Assembly: GCA_019914945.1 (NCBI GenBank)
Contig: CM034108.1
Coordinates: 9,240,280 to 9,304,279, forward strand
Reading direction: 5' to 3'
Length of the DNA stretch: 64,000 bases
DNA from: Typha latifolia
Taxonomy: Eukaryota > Streptophyta > Magnoliopsida > Poales > Typhaceae
Part shown: positions 10,962 through 21,998 of the stretch, piece after piece
Layout: the number at the start of each line of letters is the position of its first letter
Numbering within the stretch: the stretch's first letter is position 1
Notes under the pieces: model-generated
Database searches by the model: none
Seen by the model: the letters and a program-made list of their open reading frames with translations, nothing else
Told to the model about the DNA's origin: nothing
Position numbers and translations under genes: made by a program

Positions 10962-12386
10962 CTATATCGATCGTTTACCGATGTCCTCCGCTAGCTTTTG
11001 CAGAAAACCATAGGAAGACCCTCCTCTATCGACGGCCTTCCTGCAAGCCACTCTCATCTCCTTCGCTTTCTCTCTCGCCTTCTTCCCTTCCTCGGAGTTC
11101 TCCTCCTCCATCAGACACCTCACCGCCCTCTCCAACTCCGCTGCTTCCACAAATCCTCCTCTCTTCCTATCCACCTCGAGCTCAACTGCGACGCCCATCT
11201 CCCTCACCAACTGGAACGCATTCAAGTGCTGCTCCGCGTACAGCGGCCACGGTATCATCGGCACCCCGAACCACAAGCTCTCGAGGGACGAGTTCCACCC
11301 ACCGTGCGTCACGAACACCCCCACCGCCTTATGCGACAGTATCTCCGTCTGCGGGGCCCAAGTCGGCCACACCAACCCCCTCTCCTTGGTCCTCTCCAAG
11401 AAACCTTCGGGCAGCGCCGTCTCAAGGTCGGCGTCCACCGGGGTCAGGACGTTACCTGGCTTAGATGGAACCCGGAGAGTCCACAAGAATCGATGCCGGC
11501 TTCGCTCCAACCCGACGGCCATCTCTTTCACCTGCGCCGCGTCGAAGCAGCCCAAGCTCCCGAAGCAAAGAAACACCACCGATGACGGTGGCTGCGCGTC
11601 CAGCCACTCCGTGCAGTCGTGTTTGATGTCACCTTTAACTTTGATTACCGGCCCTATAGGATAGACGGGTGGAGTGGGGCGGTCTTCAACGCATAGGCCG
11701 TCGGTGATTGCTTTAAAAATCCGCGGCTCGAGCTCTTGAGCTGTGTTCACTAAAATGCCTTTGGCTTTGAGCAAGAGATTGCCTAGGTAGAGGAAACAAG
11801 CGTAGCTCCCGCTTTTCTTGTTCATTAAAGGACTTGGCATAGACATCGGTGGTATCGGAGAAATCCCAGGGATCTCAATCTCCCCTTCCATTTCTTCGAA
11901 ATCCACTGGGATTTTCTCGTGGAGGGCAGGGAGGCCGAGCGTGAGGGCGACACTGGTGAGAGTCGAGCTGACGTAGATGTATCCGGGGACGCCGACCTCG
12001 TCGGCTACGTCAAGGATGGTGGCGGCGAAGAAGTCGACGACGAGAGCCGACGCGGGAGTGGTGGACTCGGCAGCAATGGCGGCCTTGACGTGGGGCGCGT
12101 GGAGTTGCATGAAGTGCCACATGAAGTTCTCCACTTCGCAGTCGGCCGGGGGATCGACCGGTGGGACGTACTGGAAGCTGAAGTCGGCGCCGTATTTGGA
12201 GGCGGACACCTCGTCGATGCAGGATTGGACGACGGAGATTGATATCGCGGGTGGGGGCCGGATCACGAGGACGGTGATGGAGAAGGAGTCGACGGCGTCA
12301 AGGAGGCGCTTGCCGGCTTCTATCATGGGAATGAAATGGCCGGGTAGCCAGAGAGGAAGGAAGTAGAGGTTGAAAGTCGTTGCCAT
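10962..12386 (-). CDS. UDP-glycosyltransferase, family 1, group E-like (UGT71/UGT88-like)
   Basis: A complete 474-residue intronless gene for a cytosolic enzyme that moves a sugar from a UDP-sugar to small lipophilic acceptors such as flavonoids, phenylpropanoids or hormones. The N-terminal acceptor domain has the catalytic His in LPGH (His17), and Asp118 in VVDFF is in place for the His-Asp pair. The linker is near 250-265. The C-terminal donor domain has FGSLG at 275-279 and the 44-residue PSPG box from Trp343 (WAPQ) to Gln386; the final Gln suggests UDP-glucose preference. The usual HCGWNS reads HGGWNS (361-366). 'VYPIGPVI' and 'KAKGILVNTAQELE' resemble UGT71/72/88 enzymes; the exact acceptor cannot be told. 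Length is normal and the ATG is the only sensible start. High GC contrasts with the A/T-rich flanks, typical of monocot single-exon genes. Antisense frames on the plus strand are shadows. Confidence 0.93.
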   Translation of the reverse strand: MATTFNLYFLPLWLPGHFIPMIEAGKRLLDAVDSFSITVLVIRPPPAISISVVQSCIDEVSASKYGADFSFQYVPPVDPPADCEVENFMWHFMQLHAPHVKAAIAAESTTPASALVVDFFAATILDVADEVGVPGYIYVSSTLTSVALTLGLPALHEKIPVDFEEMEGEIEIPGISPIPPMSMPSPLMNKKSGSYACFLYLGNLLLKAKGILVNTAQELEPRIFKAITDGLCVEDRPTPPVYPIGPVIKVKGDIKHDCTEWLDAQPPSSVVFLCFGSLGCFDAAQVKEMAVGLERSRHRFLWTLRVPSKPGNVLTPVDADLETALPEGFLERTKERGLVWPTWAPQTEILSHKAVGVFVTHGGWNSSLESLWFGVPMIPWPLYAEQHLNAFQLVREMGVAVELEVDRKRGGFVEAAELERAVRCLMEEENSEEGKKAREKAKEMRVACRKAVDRGGSSYGFLQKLAEDIGKRSI

Positions 12387-13336
12387 CTTATCAACAAAGC
12401 TTAGTAGTGAAGGCTAATGGGATCTATCGAGGCTTTGGCAGAAAACCACTTAATAGTTTGTAACAACTTGTAATTTGGCGGTTTTATCAACTAGTGTTTG
12501 ATATTTGGACTATGCGCCAGTTAACACAGAGATTCTCTCATTTTGGGGTCTACTGCATTGCTTTTTTTTACTTGGTTATACAGCAAGATGATCAAAGACA
12601 TGAGACACTAAATCAAGTTATAACCGGATCCAAATTATTTGATACTAAATCCTAGCCATCTTCCTCTACTAGCAATCATCCTACCTGATGGCCATCCACC
12701 ACCACCCTTGGCGGTCTGCCACCCTCCGACGACCGTCACAATGTTAGATATTTATCGTTCTGCCCTATTTTGACCTTACTCTACTATTTTATTTATATAT
12801 TTTCATCCAGACCTCCAATTTAGGGGTGCTAGAATCGTCAAGAATGGCTTCGACTTTGGTGATATCCTCCTCAATCTCGATGTCCTAGATATCGATTTCC
12901 CTATCCTCCCCTACTACAACAGAGATGAAGTCGACTGGGACTTCAATTGTAGTAGTGAGATGCATCAACCTTTAGGAGATGGAGAAAATAGTGGAGGGCA
13001 ATGAAGGAATTAAAAAAATTTTAATATTAGCTTAGCCATTAAAAGTGGAGGGGCAATTTGGTCAATTCACCAATTTCGTCAATAGTGTTGGGGGTGAGGT
13101 AATTCTGATAGTTCAGGAGGTCATTGTGGAAATCGGTGATAGTTCAAGAAGGTAAAAATTTTATATCCCTAATAAGTATTGATTTTGTAGTTACTAACTA
13201 TGGATTACTTAGTATTAACTAGGAATTTCGGAAATCATAATTCCAAATACACTCCTTTATAGATAATATGACATATTTTATTGAATTCAATTTTATATAC
13301 ACTAACTAATAACATATTTCTAGATAAGATGATATA
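12387..13336. other. Upstream region of the glycosyltransferase with an old J-type LTR fragment
   Basis: The first 250 bp would hold the promoter of the minus-strand gene; no convincing TATA box could be picked. From about 12640 to 12810 the sequence matches the U5 part of the J-element LTRs (15120-15260 and 21715-21860: the ACC-rich tract and the 'atttatttata' stretch), so an LTR remnant lies about 260 bp upstream of the start codon. The rest shows no gene. Confidence 0.6.
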
Positions 13337-13541
13337 ATGATAATTTTCTTTTCACCTCCTGAGCTATCACACTTTTCTATATATGACCTCTTGAACTTTT
13401 TTTTAACACATAATGACTCTCTAATGGAAGGGATCAAGTGAGGTATTTCTGATAGTTTAGGATGGACATTATATACCAAAAAAAGTTCAATAGATAATTG
13501 TAGAAAATGGTGATGGTTCATAGGGTGAAAAGAGAATCATT
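13337..13541. mobile_element. MITE, copy 1
   Basis: About 205 bp with imperfect inverted ends of about 30 bp (around 'ttttcacctcctgagctatcac' on the left and its near-complement on the right at 13511-13540). Its interior ('cataatgactctctaat.gaa' and 'agttta' segments) matches the element at 14373. It is non-coding. A 71-codon minus-strand frame inside it is not a gene. Confidence 0.65.
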
Positions 13542-14372
13542 TCTATGATATATTTGTTTTTTTATTGAAAAGAATACAAATGGAATATTGTTATGTTTCA
13601 GTAGAAGAAGAATATTCAAATCTCTCCGTACCCTCTCTCTTTAGAAAGTACATGTTCTCTTTCATAATAAGTATAAAAAAAGAGAAAAGCAATATTTAAT
13701 GCTGTAGGTGATGGTGATTTGGTTCACTTAAATAAGTGTAAGAGTCATTTTATAGCTAAAATAGTTAAAGCTGTAAAAAAAGCTAAAATAGATTTGCGTA
13801 CAAAAGTATAAATTAGTACATACAAAAGTATAAATTAGTATATGGTGCAAATCGCCCAAAGAAATTTTGTACATGTAAGCCTAACACTAAGATTAAATAG
13901 GTCATCTAGATACGGAAACAAGCAATCACAAAAAAAATACCAATGAGTATTTAACATGGAAAAATCTCTTTTACTAGAGGAAAAAAAAAATAAAGATACA
14001 ATCACAGACAAATTAATCCCTTGTAATAAAATGCAATTATAAGAAAACTTAACAACGGAGGGTTACTATGGTAGGTTACCCAATCTCATGGGTCGCTAAG
14101 ATTGAAGTTCTAGCATGAGAAATAGTGTATTGAGGAGAGCTTGGTTGGGAGTGGGTGGAGAATGGAGAAATATAACAAAAAAGAAGAAAAAAGAAATTGA
14201 AAGCTGACTTGGAAATTGCCGTGGAAAATTTAAATTGGTAACATAAAACAAAAGGACTCAAAAGGAGGGATGGAGAAAATAAAAATAAAAATAGAGGGGA
14301 GATGAAAAGATTGCGTCAAAATTTTGGGCCAATTGGTCGGGTCATCGAGTCAACTAAGTATCCTAAAATGAT
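13542..14372. other. No gene seen between the two MITEs
   Basis: A/T-rich sequence with short simple runs. The frames at 14076-14261 are low-complexity and unsupported. Confidence 0.5.
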
Positions 14373-14573
14373 GTATAAATCTCTTTTCACCCTTGAAATA
14401 TTACTCTTTTTTATAAGGATTTTATAAATTTTTTTTTATATAATGACTCTCTAATCGAAAGGGTTAAATTAGATATTTCTAATAGTTTAGGGAGTTATTA
14501 TATACAAAAAATAAAGTTTAAAAAATTATTACGCAAAAAAAAATAATAGTTTAAGAGTGAAAGAAAAATTACC
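14373..14573. mobile_element. MITE, copy 2, with 11-bp flanking direct repeat
   Basis: Same family as 13337-13541: shared interior around 'ataatgactctctaat' and inverted ends (TTTCACCCTTGAAATATT against TTTCACTCTTAAACTATT). CCTAAAATGAT at 14362-14372 is repeated at 14574-14584, which may be the target duplication; 9-11 bp would fit a Mutator-type element. Non-coding. Confidence 0.65.
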
Positions 14574-14834
14574 CCTAAAATGATACCAAACTTTCAACGC
14601 AAGATGTATAGACCTAAGAATATTGAGAAGAAGAATAAGGCGGTACACATGCATATAGGTCGAATTCCTTGACAGATAAGCTTTCTCATGCAAGAATTCT
14701 CACCGTGGTATTTGCTAGGTCGAATTCCTTGAAGAAAATTAGAGATAAAATCTCAAGTTCATACATTTACTTTAGTTATCAACGGGACCATGAATCGACC
14801 TCACAGTTTGTCTGTTTGGTAAAAAAGTTCATTT

Positions 14835-15380
14835 TGTTACGAAAGCCTTACTATCCGACGACATAGGTTAAGTCGAGTCTGGTTAGTTAGTTAGTTTTAT
14901 CTTATTTTTTTAAATTTTAAATAAATTGAATAATTCGTACGTGGATCTGATCCACTAGGACTCTACTATAAATATAAGTATTCATGATTTGATTATTATC
15001 ATTGAAAGAATTTGAATTTAGGCAAATTATTCTTTTCGTTTTTATCTTTATATTTAGGTGTTAGATCGTCCTTATTTTTCTATTAGAGATCGTAAATGTA
15101 GAATCTTTCTGATCTTTTAAACCCTCACCACCATCTTTCTCCAGCAGACACCTCCATCACCACCCTTGACCATCCGCCGCCCTCCGATGACCGCCGCAAC
15201 ATCGGATATTTATTATTATGCCTTTTTCAACCTTCCTCTACTGTTTTATTTATAACATTTAATTTTGATATCGGATGTAAGTGAAACTAGAACCATTGGA
15301 GCCTTAACTCATGAGGCTACCATCATAAAAAATATTATAATTTTTCTATGTCCAAATTAATCTAGATCTAGTTCGTAACA
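14835..15380 (+). repeat. 5' LTR of element J
   Basis: 546 bp, begins TGTTACGAAAG and ends GTTCGTAACA, an 8-bp inverted terminus (TGTTACGA/TCGTAACA). TTGGTATCATAAA follows at once and resembles the iMet PBS. The same order of segments (tandem TTAGTTAG, 'gtggatc', the TATA-like 'ctataaatataag' at about 14974, and the ACC-rich U5) recurs at 21423-21998. Confidence 0.8.
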
Positions 15381-16439
15381 TTGGTATCATAAAATTGAAA
15401 CCCCCACCCTCACCTTTCTTAAGATTACCAAGCCCTCTCAAATTAGTTATACGATAGAAGTTTTAAACATAGACCTAGGTACAAATATTAGAGCTGACAT
15501 TCCTTAGTTGATGGTTAGCATGAGATCAAAGAAGATGAATAAGGAAGGAGCAACTTTGGTGGACTAAGAAACTCATCTCTATTCCTATGGGTGTTTCCCC
15601 GGCGCTGTCACCACCACCGACGATGAGCCACCAGTGTGGGCGAAGATGTTGATAGAGTCAAGAAAGGAGAGCTCTTAGAGGATTGAGGACACGATCCATG
15701 CCTTGATGACCACCCGGCATCTCCAGCATTGTTGCCCACAGTGGAAATCAACCAACACCGCATCTTGACATTCCATTGCTGCAAGGACCAAGTGGGGGCC
15801 GAATGCCGATGATCGATGACTGAACACAGCCATCGCCGCCCCCATGCAACCTATGGCGATACCTCTAGGCTAGATTCCAAATTCACCCTTAGGGTTAGGG
15901 TTAGGTTATTTGCATGAAGGTAATAAAGTGCACGATTTCCGAGGCAAGCTAGATTTTTGCAAACCAGTTTGACCACCTTGTGCGAACTAGTTTGGAACCT
16001 ATGTACATGACCTCAAGCATGAGTATGAGCCTGAGGATGACTAGTGAAATCACCTGGTAGGCCTGCACCACTGGACTGAGCCGAACCCACATATAACTCG
16101 AGCGCAACATGAGCCAAACCCGCATATAACCTGGGCATGACATGAGCCGAACCCGTGGGCCCATGATGCACATGGCTAGCCTCAACTATTAGGTCACTTG
16201 GCTACGATGACAAACAACATTTTGGGATCCAAGCTCGGACTATCAAGCTTGATTTCCTAAAATGCTCTAGAGGAGACTAACTAGACTATACCTATTTAGC
16301 GAAGTAGCTTTTTATTCCACTTGGAGGGCATGTCGATTAGGTTGCACTAGTCAGATGAGCCAACTCGATCATTCGAGTCTTGGTAGGACTTTGCGGATAC
16401 GATTTGTGCTTGGTTTGGTCCGATTTAGCACGAAGACTT
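15381..16439 (+). pseudogene. Residual PBS and gag start region of element J
   Basis: After the PBS-like TTGGTATCAT the sequence contains a degenerate Gag start near 15525 ('MRSKKMNKEGAT'-like) with stops, and then text that could encode the Gag N-terminal region (ALSPPPTMSHQCGR-like). No long frame survives. A short telomere-like run (TTAGGG)x3 at 15889-15905 lies in it. The stretch from 15960 to 16439 is unassigned. Confidence 0.45.
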
Positions 16440-16815
16440 TTAGGCCATGTTGACAAATGATACACTTAGTTAGGATCTTTTCTTATTGCATTTGGTGTTT
16501 GTTTTCATTAAAATAAAATTCCTATAGGTCGCGTTCGAACGCAGGAAGGGTCGCGTTCGAATGCCCTTACGAACGCCTACATCATATTCGCAAATACGAG
16601 AGAATGCATATGGTGCATTCGAACGCGGTCGAGCGAGTTTGAACGCCCACGGTCGAGCGAGTTTGAACGCCTACATCACATTTGCACATACGAGACAATG
16701 TGTTTTGGTGCGTTCGAACGCGATCGGGCGCGTTCGAATGCGATCGACGGAAATCCTCTAGAATTAGGGTTTCATATTGTTTTAGGACTTGTTGGCTAGC
16801 CTCAAATATACCCAT
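16440..16815 (+). repeat. LTR fragment with palindromic array (K)
   Basis: 'attaaaataaaattcctataggtcgcgttcgaacgc'-type context at about 16508-16540 matches the D-family U3 just before its array. The array itself runs 16528-16745 with GCGTTCGAACGC and CGAGTTTGAACGC variants. It is followed by 'tctagaattagggtttcatattgttttagg', shared with the L-family LTR at 20355. Ends are undefined, so this is a partial LTR. Confidence 0.7.
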
Positions 16816-17262
16816 ACCTCGCCACCCGCTAGGTATCAACATCCATCCAGACCGAACACCCTTCTTAGCTGATAGAAACCTCGAGAGGATAGCTCGCCAC
16901 ATATGCCCTAGCGAACGGCATGTGTCTGAATGTCTACTGCACACACAGACTAACGACCTCGGACGTAAGGCCAATAGGATCGCGACTATGTCGAGCAATC
17001 AATCATCCACCAAGCGCGTCCTAACCCTCGCGCTCACTTGGGTATCCTCACGCTTTCTATCAACTATCCTATCAATCATATTTTATGCTTTCCTTCTAAA
17101 TGACAGATCATATGCATATATCCAATACGATAATAAGTCACTACGTAATAGGAATTTAGGTAGGATAGGAATCAAGAGAAAAATGATACAATGTACTCTC
17201 CTCTATGTAGTCAACACATGCATACTCATGCTAATCTATTACATGCATACTTATGCTACGAT
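16816..17262. other. No recognised feature
   Basis: About 450 bp between the LTR fragment and element L. A 204-codon plus-strand frame (16682-17296) covers it but starts in the array and matches no family known to me. Treated as non-coding. Confidence 0.4.
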
Positions 17263-18152
17263 TGATACAAATCAGATGACATCAAATGAAGATTAGGCTC
17301 AATGGATTGAGTCTAATTATCTTATCTGGTTATTTGATTTAGTTAGAGTCTTAGTAGATTATGATTTTATTTATTTAGCTAAATCTAGCTCTGCAATTTC
17401 GGGAAAATATTCATAGAATACTCTACACATATCCAAATAATATCAAACCAGTTGGATAAGGTCTTCAACTGCAAGATCTACAACTTTTATATTCTGACTT
17501 CTCCAGATTTGGAATTTATCTATGAAAAACGAAAGCTTAATCCGTTAGATAATCGGAGAAGATAAGAAATATTGTTTTAGTTGGTTTATTAGGGTTTCAT
17601 ATTATTTTATGACTTGTTAGCTAGACTCTATAAATATGTGGATGGCATCCAACTTCATTATGGAATTAGATTATTGATTTCTTGCCTCTTATCTTCTCTC
17701 TAGACTTCTCCCTCCTCCCTCTTCACCATCCTTCCACCTCTACCATTGGCAAGGTTTCTCTTAACATCTAATCTCCCTCGACTGTCAAGCCTCCCTCTTC
17801 TTTGAGATCTCGACCACTTCGTTCCCTTCTTGTACTTACCTTAATCACTTCCATAATCTACCCTCATCTCCATATCCATCCATAACCCTAACATTCACTC
17901 CATCCGTCACCACCACCATCACCCACGTTATTCTGTATTTTCGTCCCTGCTACAGTTTGAATCTGCGATAGGCATAAATACAAAAGTTGTAGATCAGGAA
18001 GATACGGATCTATCCCAATTAGTTTTGTAATTTTCTAACTATTGGAGAATATTTGACAAATAGTTTCCCATAGTTGTCCGGACTAATTCCTATAATACAT
18101 CCAGATCTTGAAAAAATCATTGCGTAGCCTATCTTTAGTTTGAGAACTTATC
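17263..18152 (+). repeat. 5' LTR of element L
   Basis: Begins TGATACAAATCAG and ends GAACTTATCA, directly before the first PBS unit. It shares 'ggctcaatggattgagt' and the leader module with the A-element LTR and has the pyrimidine-rich U5 (17690-17930). No palindromic array is present in this copy, whereas the partner LTR at 20196 keeps one, so the two LTRs differ in U3. Confidence 0.75.
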
Positions 18153-18300
18153 AATTGGTATTAGAGCCTTATCAAATTGGTATCAGAGTCTAACAATTTA
18201 GTATCAGAGCCTATCAATTGGTATTAGAGCCTAACAATTTGGTATCAAATCCCATCAAATTGGTATTAGAGCCCTATCAATTGGTATCAGAGCTCTAACA
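18149..18300 (+). repeat. Tandem array of tRNA-iMet primer-binding sites (about 7 units)
   Basis: Seven consecutive units of about 21 nt, alternating TATCAATTGGTATTAGAGCC and TAACAATTTGGTATCAGAGCC-like sequence, run from the LTR end to the Gag leader. The best units hold TTGGTATCAGAGC, the standard PBS complementary to the initiator-Met tRNA 3' end; others have T for C (TATTAGAGCC) or other single changes. A normal element has one PBS at this place. Confidence 0.92.
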
Positions 18301-18322
18301 GGCGAACCTCAGACCTCCATTA

Positions 18323-20195
18323 ATGGTTGAAATAAGGAATATGACATCAACAATGAGACCTATGGAGAGCACACCAACAAGGGAGGACTCAATGCACGAT
18401 GATCCTAACCGTGAGGTCGATTCCTTTAGAGCGACCATGGTAGGACCGAGTCAACCAACGTCCATGGGTTCGAATATGGATGAACTAACGACCATGTTCC
18501 AAACATTGTTGCATAGAGTTGACATTATACAAAAGGATCACAATGAATTTAAGGAATATGTCGTGAATCAATTGGGTTCGTCATCTCCTCGATGACGAAC
18601 AAAGTTTCAAGAAGGACCAGCGGTGGGACCCCATAGAACCGATACCCCACAGGTCCAGGTGCATCATATGAGTGTCAATGATACCCTCCTACCTATGCCT
18701 TCACATCATCCCCCACCTCCATTACAAACCCCAAGATCGATGGTGATGGAACCCGAGAGGCGTGCGGCATCGGTGCGCTTCGTCGATGAGGAGGATTGGC
18801 ACTATGAGGATGAGGTTGATCCTTATAGAGTTGGTGATGGACGTGCTCGAGGATTTAGAGAAGGTGATCAACATGCATAAAGGTTTAGACTTGAACCAAG
18901 GATCTTTTGCGAACCCGACAACGCTATTGGGGGGAGAACTGCATGCTTGGACTTTCCAAAATTCTAAGGTGGTGATCCAACGGATTGGGTGTTTCAAGTT
19001 GAACAATATTTTGATTGTCTACGTACGGCGAAAAATGTAAAAGTACAGATGGCAAGCTTTCACCTCCAAGGAACGGCATTGCATTGGTATAGATCGATTA
19101 TTCGTGGTGGTAGATTTATCGGATGGGCTAATTTTTGTAGGAGAATTACACATAAATTTGGGACTGCGGCATATGAAGATTTTATTGCCATATTAAGCAA
19201 GATGGTTCAAAGACTACCATATTGGAGTACCAAGCTGAGTTTGAAAGAACCACCTGGCCCGAATGTACGTTGATGAGTACATTTATTTTAGGACTGTGAG
19301 AGGAGATACAAGCGGATGTTTGTGCTCTATGTCCTAGTTCTCTTGAGGAGGCTTTTGAGAAGGCCATGAGGATAGAACAAAAGCATAGGGCTCTAAAGAT
19401 GGCGGCGAAAACCAATTGGGGCACCGAGATGAACGGTTTGCACCTAGAACGTTGGTTGGAAATTCTACGGTTTTAAAAAAGCGATTGCGACTACTAGACC
19501 ATGTCCACCTTTGAGACCTTCCAACGTTAGAGGAGGCACTAGACCTCTCGTTCGAATTCTCACACCTGCCTAGGTGGAGGAGCCAAGAGCGAAGGGTCTT
19601 TGCTTTCGATGTGATAAGTGTTTCACCCCCTGCCATCGGTGTTCTAAACCGATTGGGAGTGTGATGCTTGTATCGATGGTCCTTGAGGACGATGATGAGG
19701 TAGTTGATGATGGAGAGTGTTCTTAGGAGATCCATGAGGAGACCGTTGAGGAGGGCGTTGAGGAAGATATTCAAGATGAAATATCGATGCATGCATATTC
19801 AGGTACTTTCCCGAGGATGTTATAGGTAGACGAACTCATTAGAAATCATTATGTACATCCTCATCGATTCGGGGAGCACACACAACTTTCTAGACGAGAG
19901 GCTAGTGAGGAGATTAGATTTCGATGCCGAACCGACTACGTGGTTTGACATTGCTATTGGAGACGGCACGAAGCTTAGGGTGGAGAGCTTGTGTCGCCGA
20001 GTTGGTATACGGGTGCAAGGACACGACATCATTGTGGACTTGTATTCGTTGATGCTAGGAGTGGACATTGTCCTTGGTGCTCAGTGGTTATAGAGTTTGG
20101 GACCTAACACATTTGATTTTCGGAGCATGTGGATGAAATATAAACAAGGAAACAAAGATGCGCGACTTGATGATGTTCGGTCTTCATCCTTGCAA
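18323..20195 (+). pseudogene. Broken gag-protease of element L
   Basis: The Gag start (MVEIRNMTSTMRP) at 18323 is followed by a helical region with ELTTMFQTLLHRVD and then pieces in other frames: a proline-rich spacer (18623-18880), the capsid-like core (GGDPTDWVFQVEQYFDC near 18970; HLQGTALHWYRSI near 19075), a zinc knuckle-like CFRCDKCFTPCHRC at about 19605, and a retropepsin with an intact DSGSTHNF active site (19866 onward). It is collinear with the fragment at 3411-5100. Coding stops at the end of the protease, about 20160, where it is joined to LTR U3 sequence. RT, RNase H and integrase are all deleted. Multiple frameshifts and stops rule out a working product. Confidence 0.82.
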
Positions 20196-20912
20196 ATGCC
20201 ACATCAGGTTCGCAAATATAGAGAACACATATGGTGCGTTGAACGCAATCGGCAAGTTCGAAGGACCGCGTTTGAATGCCCGCATAGCGTTCGCACATAC
20301 GAACGTGTTTTGGGTGCGTTCAACGCAATCGGGCACGTTAGAACGCGATCGATGGGAATCCTCTAGAATTAGAATTTCATATTATTTTAGGACTTCTTGG
20401 CTAGCCTCTATATATATGCTATTCTGATTATTGATTTCTTGCATCCTATCTTCTCTCTAGACCTCTTCCTCTCCTCTTCACCATCCTTCCACCTCTAATG
20501 TTGGAAAGGTTTCTCCTAACTTCTAATCTCCTCGACTATCGAGGCCCCCTCTTCTTTGGGATCTCGACCAATTTGTTCCTTTTGTCTATATCCCCAATCA
20601 CATTCACCATCCACCTTCATCTCCATTCGCATCCATAACCCTAACATCCACTCTACCCGTCACCACCACCATTACCCACGTTATTCCATATTTTTGTCCC
20701 CGCTAAAGTTATAATATGTGAAGGGCGTAAATATGAAAATTGTAGATTGGGAAGTTAATTGATTTTGTAATTTTCTGACTACTGGAGAATATTTGAAGAA
20801 TATTTTCCCACAGTTATATAGACTGCTTTCTGTAATACATTAAGATTTTAAAAGAATTGTTGCGTAGCCTATCTTTGGTTCAAGAACTCATCAAGTAGCA
20901 TCGAAACTTATC
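20196..20912 (+). repeat. 3' LTR of element L, 5'-truncated
   Basis: Starts inside U3 at 'cacatcaggttcgcaaat', carries a reduced palindromic array (20205-20355), then 'tctagaattagaatttcatattattttagg', a TATA-like 'ctctatatatatgc' (about 20406), and U5 collinear with 17690-18150. It runs past GAACTCATCA (20893) through one degenerate PBS-like unit to AACTTATCA (20912), as if one PBS unit is included in this LTR. Confidence 0.7.
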
Positions 20913-21422
20913 AACAAAGCTCACTTAGTCAAGAATAGTTTGAGCTTATCAGGAGGAGTTTGAGCCAATATGCAATTGGGTCACAACTAGTCTGACTCGA
21001 CCTTAAAGAATACCTTCATTAGTGGGTTTAGGCATGACATTCAAGCTGAGGTTAAGGCTTTGAAGCCTACTACTTCTAATGAGGCTTTCTCCTTAACTGT
21101 TCTGATGGAGTCTAAGTTGGATTAGTTGAACCAGATCTACAAGGAAGAGAGAAGAAAAATGACCCAAGCCCACGACCCACTAGGGATTGCACCTACCCCA
21201 ACCGAGCTAGTGTAGACGGCTTAGCCCAACCTTCGAGATGATCTCATGCCACTTGTACCTACCCTAGTCATAAATGCAAGTGCTAGCCAGCCCACGTCAT
21301 GTTCCTAGGCGAACTCGAAGAGGATGAACCTAAGTCCACTAATTGGCACGACAAGATGTATGAGTACAAGGCCGTGAGAGACTAGTCACTTTGAGGACAA
21401 GGTGTTAGAAGCGCGGTGGGAT
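20913..21422 (+). pseudogene. Second gag remnant and tail of element J
   Basis: Reads as Gag-like sequence around 21010-21130 (VKALKPTTSNEAF, LTVLMESKLD) of the same type as GDIQADVRALRPRTLKEAF in element D, then a Pro/Ala-rich spacer. It ends in a tail whose last bases (TTTGAGGACAAGGTGTTAG and a polypurine-like tract) match the chromodomain-like tail before the other LTRs. RT, RNase H and integrase are absent between Gag and tail. Confidence 0.6.
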
Positions 21423-21998
21423 TGTTATGATCCCGACCATATGAGTTAAGTCGAGTCAAGTCAAGTTAGTTAGTTAGCTCTTTTTTATTACTTCAAACTT
21501 TAAATAAATCGAATACTTCACATGTGGATCCGATCTCATAGGACTCTACTTCTATAAATAAGAGTGGTCATGAGTTGATTATTATCATTGAATGAATATG
21601 AATTTAGCCAAATTATTATTTTCATCTTTATCTTTTCATATAGTCATTAGATCATCCTTATCTTTCTAAGAGTAGATTATAACTCAGAGAAGCCTTCTGA
21701 TCTTTCTAACCCTAGTCACCATCTTCCTCCAATAGCCACCCTACCTTTTGGCCACCCACCACCACCCTTGGTCATCCACCGCCCTCGATGATTTCTACAA
21801 TGTCGCATTTTTACTATTCCTACCCCATTTCGATCTTTCTCCGATATTTCATTTATAACTTTATCTCGATGTTAGATTCATGTGGAACTAGAACCATTAG
21901 AAACATGTAAAACTAGAACCATTAACCCTTACCATGAGGCTACCACAAAAATATCACAATTTTTTACTTTCAGATTGGTCCATATTTGGTTCGTAATA
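21423..21998 (+). repeat. 3' LTR of element J
   Basis: 576 bp, begins TGTTATGATCCC and ends GGTTCGTAATA (terminal CA changed to TA). Collinear with 14835-15380, with the tandem TTAGTTAG, the TATA-like 'ctataaataag' near 21552 and the ACC-rich U5. Confidence 0.78.

Larger units (their letters stand above)
14835..21998 (+). mobile_element. Old LTR element J, interrupted by element L and other insertions
   Basis: Two related LTRs (14835-15380 and 21423-21998) start TGTTA(C/T)GA and end TCGTAACA/TCGTAATA. They flank a residual interior: a PBS-like site after the first LTR, Gag remnants before 15960 and at 20960-21330, and a polypurine-like tract GAAGCGCGGTGGGAT before the second LTR. A roughly 3.6-kb element (L) and an array-bearing LTR piece sit inside. 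No intact TSD was found (CATTT before, GAAAG after), so the ends have decayed or the two LTRs come from different copies. Confidence 0.65.

Noticed and set aside
10998..12366. Plus-strand frames of 92-195 codons over the glycosyltransferase
   Set aside because: Shadows of a GC-rich gene on the other strand. Only the minus-strand frame has full family motifs.
15889..15905. Telomere-like (TTAGGG)x3
   Set aside because: Too short, inside a retroelement remnant, no array. Cannot be used to infer a telomere or the clade.
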